Shown here piece after piece: positions 1 to 4,971 of a DNA stretch of 5,351 nucleotides (its first letter is position 1; every line of letters begins with the position of its first letter). The stretch comes from Propionibacteriaceae bacterium (GTDB lineage: Bacteria; Actinomycetota; Actinomycetes; Propionibacteriales; Propionibacteriaceae): NCBI GenBank assembly GCA_027353565.1, contig DAIEHO010000211.1:1-5351 (forward strand), written 5' to 3'. A model generated the notes under the pieces. It saw only the letters and a list, made by a program, of their open reading frames with translations. It was not told where the DNA came from and made no database searches. A program made the translations under genes and the position numbers.

Positions 1-317
1 AGCACCGCTCGCACGCCCTGCCTGTCGACCACACCCACGAGGGCCAGCCCGGACCGCCAGTTCTGCCCGATGGCCGCCTCGAGGACGGAGACCGCCACGG
101 CGCTCACCTTGCCGCTGAACAGCCGGCGCGAGATCGCCTGCCGGTCGGCGACGGGCATCGCGGGCTCCGTCAGGGCTCGGCGGAGCTGCGCGGAGCGGTC
201 GAGTGCGTCAGCGATGGAGAACAGCTCGTCGCTCACGCCGGCAGGCACGCCACGGAGGTCCGTCAGGACGGCGTCGACCGCACCTTGACGGGCCTCTGCA
301 TTCGCGCTCAGAGCCAT
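1..317 (-). CDS. atpH: F-type ATP synthase delta subunit, N-terminal part (3' end outside window)
   Basis: Delta links the top of the F1 head to the peripheral b-subunit stalk of the ATP synthase. About 105 residues are visible, beginning MALSANAEARQGAVDAVL; they are rich in helix-forming residues and contain the stretch EPAMPVADRQAISRRLF, typical of the N-terminal six-helix domain of actinobacterial delta subunits. These are usually about 270 residues long, so over half is missing past base 1. I chose ATG 317 because GAGG lies 9 nt upstream; an in-frame ATG at 332 overlaps the atpF stop (ATGA) and would add five residues (MRPVG), but it has only a badly spaced AGG. Position directly after atpF fits the standard atpBEFH order. 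It is a separate protein here, unlike the b-delta fusion of mycobacteria. Confidence 0.9.
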   Translation of the reverse strand, partial: MALSANAEARQGAVDAVLTDLRGVPAGVSDELFSIADALDRSAQLRRALTEPAMPVADRQAISRRLFSGKVSAVAVSVLEAAIGQNWRSGLALVGVVDRQGVRAV

Positions 318-326
318 GCCGACCGG

Positions 327-330
327 CCTC
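327..330 (-). promoter_or_regulatory. Ribosome binding site of atpH
   Basis: GAGG on the minus strand, 9 nt before ATG 317 and overlapping the atpF stop codon region. It favours the 317 start over the ATG at 332 and suits translational coupling between atpF and atpH. Confidence 0.5.
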
Positions 331-865
331 ATGCCTGCTGCGGGGCCGCGTCGAGGTCCGCGATGAACCGGTCGATGGTGCGCTGCGACCTGGCGTCGTC
401 CGTGAGCGCCTCACCCACGATCTTCTCGGCCAGCGTCGTAGCGAGACCACCCACGTCACGACGCAGAGCCTCCCGGGCCGCCGCACGTTCCGCGTCGACC
501 TGCACATGGCCTGCCTGCACGATACGAGCCGCCTCCGCGGCGGCAGCCGTACGCATCTCGGCCTGGATCTGGGCACCGGCGTTCTTCGCGTCCTCGCGGA
601 TCTTCGACGCCTCGTCCTTGGCCGTGTTGAGCTGCTCGCGGTAGCGCTCGAGCGCCGCATTGGCCTCGGCCTGAGCCTGCTCCGCCCGGTCGATCCCGCC
701 GCGGATCGCGTCGGCCCGGGCCGCGTACGTGCTCTCGAACGTCGGTACGACCTTCTTCCACACCACCCCGAGGATGATGAAGAACAAGACGATGCCGACG
801 ATGAACTCGCTCGGGTGGTCCGGCAGCAGCGGCCCGAGGGGGCCCGTGCCTTCGAGGAGGGTCAT
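329..865 (-). CDS. atpF: F-type ATP synthase b subunit (peripheral stalk)
   Basis: Encodes 178 residues, the usual size of a bacterial b subunit, which anchors in the membrane next to subunit a and holds the F1 head still through its contact with delta. The N-terminus is short and Pro/Gly-rich (about residues 1-19), followed by one membrane helix (about 21-40, containing VGIVLFFIILGVVW) ending in a KK pair. From about residue 48 to 150 there is a long Ala/Glu/Arg-rich helical region (for example DRAEQAQAEANAALERYREQ), the expected coiled-coil stalk. The C-terminal part (LATTLAEKIVGEALTD) matches the delta-contacting end of the family. ATG 865 is 7 nt after the atpE stop and has no clear Shine-Dalgarno sequence, so translation is probably coupled to atpE. 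No alternative start is better placed. Confidence 0.96.
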   Translation of the reverse strand: MTLLEGTGPLGPLLPDHPSEFIVGIVLFFIILGVVWKKVVPTFESTYAARADAIRGGIDRAEQAQAEANAALERYREQLNTAKDEASKIREDAKNAGAQIQAEMRTAAAAEAARIVQAGHVQVDAERAAAREALRRDVGGLATTLAEKIVGEALTDDARSQRTIDRFIADLDAAPQQA

Positions 866-872
866 CGAAGCG

Positions 873-1109
873 TCACTTGGTCAGCGTGCCGGTCAGCACG
901 AACGCCAGTGCGATGCCGATGATGGCCAGCGCCTCGACGACGGCGAAGCCGATCCAGGCGGTGCTCAGCAGCGAGGAGCGGGCCTCGGGCTGCCGGGCCG
1001 TGCCGTTGATGACGGCAGAGAAGATCATGGCCACGCCGACGCCTGGGCCGATGGTCGCGAGACCGTAGCCGACCATGTTGAGCGAGCCAGACATTTCAAG
1101 GAGGGTCAT
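873..1109 (-). CDS. atpE: F-type ATP synthase c subunit (proteolipid rotor ring)
   Basis: A 78-residue two-helix hairpin that forms the rotating c-ring. Helix 1 (about 11-34) carries the Gly-rich packing motif IGPGVGV; the polar loop is ARQPEA (38-43), which contacts gamma/epsilon; helix 2 (about 50-74) carries the ion-binding carboxylate Glu59 in [11 protein letters not shown]. The residues that bind sodium in Na+-type rings (Gln on helix 1, Ser and Thr after the Glu) are replaced by Val26, Ala60 and Leu61, so the ring should be proton-coupled (inference from known ring structures). The start at ATG 1109 is supported by AAAGGA 6 nt upstream; a second Met at codon 6 (MSGSL) has no such signal. 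The gene lies 50 bp after atpB and 7 bp before atpF. Confidence 0.97.
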   Translation of the reverse strand: MTLLEMSGSLNMVGYGLATIGPGVGVAMIFSAVINGTARQPEARSSLLSTAWIGFAVVEALAIIGIALAFVLTGTLTK

Positions 1110-1115
1110 GACGGG

Positions 1116-1121
1116 TCCTTT
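1116..1121 (-). promoter_or_regulatory. Ribosome binding site of atpE
   Basis: AAAGGA on the minus strand, 6 nt before ATG 1109. It is the best-placed Shine-Dalgarno sequence of the atp genes here, in keeping with the need to make many c subunits per complex. The same block, GAAAGGAC, precedes atpB. Confidence 0.7.
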
Positions 1122-1159
1122 CGGATTGGGCTTACAGCCGGTGGTGATTCATCGGGGGG

Positions 1160-2002
1160 TCAGTGTTCCTCGGCGATGGCCGACGAGACGTACTGGGCGG
1201 TGAGGACGGTGAAGATGTAGGCCTGGAGCACGGCCACGAGGAGCTCCAGGGCGAAGATGGCGAACGCGAGGATCATCGCCGCGCCACCAGCGACCTTGTT
1301 GATGATCGGCTCGGAGACGAACATCAGGTAGGTGCCGCCGAGGACGAACACGAGCACGACGAGGTGGCCGGCGAACAGGTTGGCGAACAGTCGCAGGCCA
1401 AGCGTGATGGGCCGCACGATGAAGTTCGACAGGATCTCGAGCGGGATGATCAGGGGCAGCAGCGCGACGGGGACACCAGCCGGTACGGTCATCCGCTTGA
1501 GATAGCTGAACAGGCCCCACTTCTTGATGCCGGCCCCGTTGTACAGCAGCCACGTGAGCAGAGCGAGGCCCCACGCGAACCCGATCTTCGAGAACGTCGG
1601 GAACATGAACAGGAAGAACTGCCCGAACAGGTTGTTGATGAGCACGAAGCTGAAGATCGACACGATGTAGGGCAGGTACGTCTTGTAGTCGTGTCCCAGA
1701 ATGTCGCGCGCCACCGTGTTGCGGAGCATGTCGTAGAGGTACTCCCCCACGTACTGCTTCCTGCCGGGGACGATCTTCATGTTGTGGCTCACCCAGAGCC
1801 AGAAGCCGATCACCAGGGCGGCCCCGATGACGGCCTGGAGGATGTGGTTGGTGACCCAGATGTCGGTCCACGCGTAGTGCGCCGTGTCGCCGTGGGTCCA
1901 GGCGGCGCTCGGGAACAACGGGCGCGAGTCGAACGAGCCCACGCCGAACGTCGGTGGTGCGTTTCCCTCCAGCGGAAGGAATGGGGTGGCTAGCGGAGTC
2001 AC
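1160..2002 (-). CDS. atpB: F-type ATP synthase a subunit (proton channel stator)
   Basis: Encodes 280 residues of the membrane subunit that provides the two half-channels for protons beside the c-ring. The essential arginine is Arg204 in TLGLRLFANLFAGH, equivalent to E. coli aArg210; the C-terminal motif ELLVAVLQAYIFTVLTAQYV (252-271) is the conserved last membrane helix, including Gln260. Other family marks are NNLFGQFFLF (123-132) and PLIIPLEILSNFIVRPITLG (183-202). Hydrophobic segments near 52-71, 110-134, 141-154, 176-198, 203-228 and 241-270 fit a polytopic membrane protein with a soluble N-terminus of about 45 residues. The start is GTG 2002, with AAAGGA 4 nt upstream; no ATG lies near. 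It follows the AtpZ-like gene by 12 bp and ends 50 bp before atpE. Confidence 0.97.
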   Translation of the reverse strand: MTPLATPFLPLEGNAPPTFGVGSFDSRPLFPSAAWTHGDTAHYAWTDIWVTNHILQAVIGAALVIGFWLWVSHNMKIVPGRKQYVGEYLYDMLRNTVARDILGHDYKTYLPYIVSIFSFVLINNLFGQFFLFMFPTFSKIGFAWGLALLTWLLYNGAGIKKWGLFSYLKRMTVPAGVPVALLPLIIPLEILSNFIVRPITLGLRLFANLFAGHLVVLVFVLGGTYLMFVSEPIINKVAGGAAMILAFAIFALELLVAVLQAYIFTVLTAQYVSSAIAEEH

Positions 2003-2006
2003 CGTG

Positions 2007-2012
2007 TCCTTT
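2007..2012 (-). promoter_or_regulatory. Ribosome binding site deciding the atpB GTG start
   Basis: AAAGGA on the minus strand, 4 nt before GTG 2002 and just after the stop of the AtpZ-like gene. Spacing is slightly short, but no other start codon in frame has a well-spaced signal (the next, a GTG at codon 21, does not). Confidence 0.6.
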
Positions 2013-2014
2013 CG

Positions 2015-2233
2015 TCAGTTGTTCGTCTCGGAGGACCGCTCAGCGGCCGAGTATCGCTTGTAGATGACGAAGACGCTCAGCGCCAGTCCTCCCACGACTC
2101 CGAGGGGCAGGAAAAAGATCGTACCCAACAGGTGGTCTGCCACCCAGCCAAGACCTCCGTAGAGGAGAGGCCCCGCCACGATGTAGCTCAGCGCGCCGTA
2201 GCTGTCGCCGGCTTCACCTCGTCGTTCGCTCAT
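2015..2233 (-). CDS. atpZ: Small two-helix AtpZ/AtpI-family membrane protein
   Basis: Encodes 72 residues with two membrane helices, about 12-34 and 38-58, joined by a short turn containing Asp33 and His34. The segments YIVAGPLLYGGLGWVADH and FFLPLGVVGGLALSVFVIYK resemble the 'ATPase_gene1' (AtpZ/AtpI) family, small proteins coded at the head of many atp operons. In other bacteria these have been linked to c-ring assembly and to divalent cation handling; the role here is inferred from family and position. The tail (60-72) is polar. The start is fixed at ATG 2233: an in-frame TAG at 2246-2248 blocks any longer form. No Shine-Dalgarno sequence is visible; a candidate promoter places the transcript start at or within a few bases of the ATG. 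atpB follows after 12 bp. Confidence 0.85.
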   Translation of the reverse strand: MSERRGEAGDSYGALSYIVAGPLLYGGLGWVADHLLGTIFFLPLGVVGGLALSVFVIYKRYSAAERSSETNN

Positions 2234-2242
2234 GGCACGGCG

Positions 2243-2271
2243 AGCCTAGCAGTCCTCACCGGGAGGGTCAT
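2243..2271 (-). promoter_or_regulatory. Candidate internal promoter for the atp genes
   Basis: On the minus strand, ATGACC (2266-2271; TGAC core of a -35 box) is followed after 17 bp by TAGGCT (2243-2248), which fits the actinobacterial -10 form TANNNT and is preceded by TGC, an extended -10. Only 9 bp separate the -10 box from ATG 2233, so a transcript would start at or just before the start codon of the AtpZ-like gene, which has no Shine-Dalgarno sequence. This would give a leaderless atp mRNA. The sequence match is suggestive only. Confidence 0.4.
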
Positions 2272-2274
2272 ATC

Positions 2275-2703
2275 TCACAGACTCGGTTCGTCGAAGGTCG
2301 GGACACGCAGCCTGCGGAACGCGACGACCAGCCCGGTCAGCCACCCGAGCACGCCCAGAACGATGCCTGCGAACAGGGCACGGGTGTCGAGCAGGGCCAT
2401 GACGCCGGGCCACACGATGGACGCCCAGAGGAGTGCACCGAGGATCGAGACGCGCACCACGTACGAGGCGATGCTGACCGTGCGCAGCGTCTGCGGCGAG
2501 GCGTCGGCGTACTGCATCTGGACGCCCTGGCCGATGGCGTAGTACGCGACCGCCAGGGCGGCGCCGATCACACCGCTCAGGAGTCCGGCTACTCCGTGGA
2601 GGACAGCTCCGACCACCGCCGAGAGCACGAGGCCACCGTGCCACCCGATGAGGCCGCCGACGAACAGCCGAGTCGCGCGTACCCGGTTCGGCGACGGAGT
2701 CAT
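2275..2703 (-). CDS. AtpI-like four-helix membrane protein (position of M. tuberculosis Rv1303)
   Basis: Encodes 142 residues beginning MTPSPNRVRATRLF. Four hydrophobic segments are visible at about 13-36, 38-59, 76-100 and 107-129, with a polar loop (60-75, GVQMQYADASPQTLR) between helices 2 and 3 and a short charged tail ending FDEPSL. This arrangement and the place between wecA and the atp genes match the ATP synthase I (AtpI-like) proteins of Actinomycetota, thought to help assemble or stabilise the c-ring; function is inferred from context as the sequence family is weakly conserved. The ATG at 2703 overlaps the wecA stop as ATGA, indicating translational coupling; no good Shine-Dalgarno sequence is present. 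The reading frame stays open far upstream inside wecA, but that part is an out-of-frame shadow of WecA. Confidence 0.85.
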   Translation of the reverse strand: MTPSPNRVRATRLFVGGLIGWHGGLVLSAVVGAVLHGVAGLLSGVIGAALAVAYYAIGQGVQMQYADASPQTLRTVSIASYVVRVSILGALLWASIVWPGVMALLDTRALFAGIVLGVLGWLTGLVVAFRRLRVPTFDEPSL

Positions 2704-3863
2704 GGCCGCTCGCTGCTCCGGGCCGGCGGCGGCACCGGCAGGTCGGCGTGCCGAGCGACGGACCGAGCCACAGCGGCGCGCCGCCTGGGCAGGACCGTCA
2801 GGAGGACGAGGATCGCCGCGAGCGCCACCACGACGGCGATGATCCACCAGTTGTTGTTCATGAAGCCGATCGCGATCGCCCCGAACGAGAGCAACGACGT
2901 CCACAGGTACATCAGCAGCACTGCCCTGGTCTGCGAGTGGCCGAGCTGCAGGAGCCGATGGTGGAGGTGCTTCTTGTCGGGACGGAACCACCATGTGCCG
3001 GCGATGGTGCGCCGTACGTATGCCAGCACCAGGTCGAGGACCGGCAGCGCGAGCACGGCGAGCGGCAGGATGATCGGCAGGTAGGCCGCCAGCAGCCCGC
3101 CGGTACCCGTCAACGACGCCGGGTCGAGCTGCCCGCTCAGGCTGATCGTCGAGGTCGCCAGCAGCACACCCAACAGCATGGCGCCGGCGTCGCCCATGAA
3201 CATCCTCGCCGGGAAGAAGTTGTGGCCGAGGAACCCGAGGCACACGCCTGCTGCCACGACCGTGACGAGACTGGCCGTCGTCGCCCGCACGAGGTCGTGC
3301 TCGACGGTGAGGATGTACGCGTACGCCGCGAACGCCAGCGACCCGATCGCCACCACCCCCGCAGCAAGACCGTCCAGCCCGTCGACGAAGTTGATGGCGT
3401 TCGCGCAGATGAAGATGACAACGACGGTGACCGCGATCCCGGTCCCCTGGTCCAGCGACACGAGGCGTCCGGGGAGCGGGATCCACAGCACCGTGACTCC
3501 GCCGAGCACCGCGACGCCGGCTGCCAGCACCTGACCCGCCGCCTTGGCGATGGCCGGCAGGTCGATGATGTCGTCCACGACGCCGACGATGCTGATGACC
3601 GCCGCCGCGCCGAGGACCGCGAGCGAGTCGCTGGTCACCGACGAGTGACGGCCGAGGAACGGCAGGTGGGCGGCGCAGAAGAAGGCCACCGTCACGCCGA
3701 TGAGCATCGCGACACCGCCGAAGTACGGAACCGGGCGGGCATGAACATCGCGGTCACGCACCATCGCGACGGCCCCCAGCCGCAGCGCGAGACTGCGGCA
3801 CATGGGGGCGGACAGGTACGTCGCCGCCAGGGCGATGAGCAGGACGAGGACGTACTCGCGCAC
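2700..3863 (-). CDS. wecA: Polyprenyl-phosphate GlcNAc-1-phosphate transferase (WecA/Rfe type, MraY superfamily)
   Basis: Encodes 387 residues of a polytopic membrane enzyme that moves a sugar-1-phosphate, most likely GlcNAc-1-P from UDP-GlcNAc, onto decaprenyl or undecaprenyl phosphate. In actinobacteria this starts synthesis of the linker joining arabinogalactan or another glycan to peptidoglycan. The superfamily motifs are all present: Asp97-Asp98 in VGVVDDIIDLPA, NAINFVDGLDGLAAG (155-169), FFPARMFMGDAG (216-227, with Asp225) and the cytoplasmic HLHH motif (299-302) in DKKHLHHRLLQLGH, which marks the WecA/TagO branch and is not found in MraY. About ten or eleven hydrophobic segments are visible. 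The tail from 359 is Arg- and Pro-rich. GTG 3863 begins immediately after the sua5 stop, with no spacing and only a distant GGAG, so translation is probably coupled. The exact sugar cannot be read from sequence. Confidence 0.93.
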   Translation of the reverse strand: MREYVLVLLIALAATYLSAPMCRSLALRLGAVAMVRDRDVHARPVPYFGGVAMLIGVTVAFFCAAHLPFLGRHSSVTSDSLAVLGAAAVISIVGVVDDIIDLPAIAKAAGQVLAAGVAVLGGVTVLWIPLPGRLVSLDQGTGIAVTVVVIFICANAINFVDGLDGLAAGVVAIGSLAFAAYAYILTVEHDLVRATTASLVTVVAAGVCLGFLGHNFFPARMFMGDAGAMLLGVLLATSTISLSGQLDPASLTGTGGLLAAYLPIILPLAVLALPVLDLVLAYVRRTIAGTWWFRPDKKHLHHRLLQLGHSQTRAVLLMYLWTSLLSFGAIAIGFMNNNWWIIAVVVALAAILVLLTVLPRRRAAVARSVARHADLPVPPPARSSERP

Positions 3864-4922
3864 CTACGGGGTCGTCTCCTCGGCCTTGGCCACCTCAGCC
3901 ACCGGGATGTGGCCCTTCGCCCCGGGCGCGTCGATCGTGGTCACCGGCGCGTCCGTCGCCTCGGTCGGCGTCCCTGCGGGCTCGGTGACGTCCTTGTTCT
4001 CCTCGGCCGCGCTCGCATCCGGTACGGACCCGTCCGCGGGTACGGACTCCCCGGCCGGCACGGACTCCTCGGGTACGGGATCGGGCTCGGGTCCTTCAAG
4101 GCCGGGCAGCAGCCTGCGGAGCTCGTCCAGCGGGATGGCCCCGACCCGGAGCACGCGGCCGGACAGGTCGTCGGCGAAGTCGACGATGGTGGACGGTGTG
4201 GGCCCGGGTGTCGGACCACCGTCCACGTACACGGCGACAGAGCCCCGAAGCTGCCTGCGAGCCTCGGGCTCGTCCGTGGCGGCGGGCTCGCCGCTGATGT
4301 TGGCGCTCGACACCGCGAGCGGCCCTGTCGCGCGGAGGATCGCGCGAGCGACCTCATGGTCGGGGACACGTACGCCGATGCTGCCCTTCGTCTCGCCGAG
4401 GTCCATCCGAAGACTCGGCTGTGCCTCGAGGATGAGCGTCAGCGGGCCGGGCCAGTAGCGGTTGGCGAGCAGCCGGGCGGCGGCGGGGACGTCCTTGGTG
4501 TAGGCCTCGAGGACCTCGGCGTCGCCGATGAGGACGGGCGGCGGCATGTCGCGGCCGCGGTGCTTGGCATCCAGCAGCCCCTGCACCGCCGCCGGCGAGA
4601 AGGGGTCGGCGGCGATCCCGTACACGGTGTCGGTGGGGAACACGACGCTGTCCCCCGCGCGGATCGCGGTCCGTACGGCCTCGACCGCGGCCTTGAGGTC
4701 GTCAGCGCTGACCACGAGCGGTTCCCGCTCAGGTTCCGGCTCTGGCACCGGCGGGACCTCTGGCTCGGGTTGGGGCACGGCCTCGGGCTCGACGGCGGTC
4801 TCGGGCTCGCCCACCGGGGTCGGCGTGGCGTCGGCAACCACGTGGGCCTCCGGGGTCGCCCCCGTCACCTCCGTGGCTGGGCCGCCATCGAGGGATGTCG
4901 TCTCGTCGCTGGACTCGGTCAC
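3864..4922 (-). CDS. sua5: L-threonylcarbamoyladenylate synthase (Sua5/YwlC/YrdC) with long disordered tails
   Basis: Makes threonylcarbamoyl-AMP from threonine, bicarbonate and ATP, the first step of the t6A modification at position 37 of ANN-reading tRNAs. With the start chosen here it has 352 residues. The YrdC fold spans about 74-277: PTDTVYG (96-102), KHRGR (120-124, holding the KxR substrate motif), YWPGPLTLIL (156-165), GVRVPDH (183-189), SSANISG (205-211) and PSTIVD (243-248). A ~73-residue N-terminal region is acidic and Pro/Glu-rich, and ~75 C-terminal residues form a Pro/Glu/Ala/Thr-rich tail with VPA(D/G) repeats. Neither resembles the Sua5 C-terminal domain of archaea and yeast. 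GTG 4922 has AGGA 7 nt upstream; GTG 4955 in frame would add 11 residues but lacks such a signal. prmC lies 49 bp upstream; wecA abuts. Confidence 0.93.
   Translation of the reverse strand: MTESSDETTSLDGGPATEVTGATPEAHVVADATPTPVGEPETAVEPEAVPQPEPEVPPVPEPEPEREPLVVSADDLKAAVEAVRTAIRAGDSVVFPTDTVYGIAADPFSPAAVQGLLDAKHRGRDMPPPVLIGDAEVLEAYTKDVPAAARLLANRYWPGPLTLILEAQPSLRMDLGETKGSIGVRVPDHEVARAILRATGPLAVSSANISGEPAATDEPEARRQLRGSVAVYVDGGPTPGPTPSTIVDFADDLSGRVLRVGAIPLDELRRLLPGLEGPEPDPVPEESVPAGESVPADGSVPDASAAEENKDVTEPAGTPTEATDAPVTTIDAPGAKGHIPVAEVAKAEETTP
4021..4080 (-). repeat. Short 18-bp-period tandem repeat in the sua5 3' region
   Basis: On the plus strand GGTACGGA occurs at 4021 and 4039, GGCACGGA at 4057, and GGTACGGG at 4072, so the copies lie 18, 18 and 15 bp apart with variable bases between. 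On the coding strand this gives the repeating residues SVPAxx (about 287-304) in the disordered tail. It stays in frame and probably arose by slippage in low-complexity coding DNA. Confidence 0.6.
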
Positions 4923-4929
4923 CTGCTCA

Positions 4930-4933
4930 TCCT
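4930..4933 (-). promoter_or_regulatory. Ribosome binding site deciding the sua5 start
   Basis: AGGA on the minus strand, 7 nt before GTG 4922. The in-frame upstream GTG at 4955 is preceded only by pyrimidine-rich sequence, so the shorter protein is favoured. Confidence 0.5.
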
Positions 4934-4971
4934 GCCAGCCCGCCCGCGAAGGCACGAATGGCCGGGCCGAG

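Noticed and set aside
203..922. 239-codon open frame on the plus strand across atpF
   Set aside because: Antisense to atpF and the end of atpE, Arg-rich composition, no recognisable domain; a GC-driven shadow.
856..1105. GGAGGG on the plus strand at 856-861 and 1100-1105 as ribosome binding sites
   Set aside because: They are the reverse complement of ACCCTCC in the MTLLE start codons of atpF and atpE, with no plausible plus-strand gene behind them.
1129..1139. GGCT-GTA-AGCC inverted repeat in the atpB-atpE gap as a terminator
   Set aside because: Only a 4-bp stem with a 3-nt loop and no T-run; it lies within an operon where transcription must continue.
1163..1993. 276-codon open frame on the plus strand covering nearly all of atpB
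   Set aside because: It is antisense to a clear atpB; its product is an unnatural mix rich in Asp, Glu, His, Gln and Arg, as expected from the complement of GC-rich codons for a hydrophobic protein.
2275..3486. 403-codon version of the AtpI-like gene starting inside wecA
   Set aside because: The first ~260 codons are an Arg/Pro-rich out-of-frame reading of wecA; the real protein begins at ATG 2703, which overlaps the wecA stop.
3802..4458. 218-codon Ser/Gly/Thr-rich open frame on the plus strand opposite sua5
   Set aside because: Low-complexity mirror of the Pro/Glu-rich sua5 tail; no motif and no ribosome binding site support.
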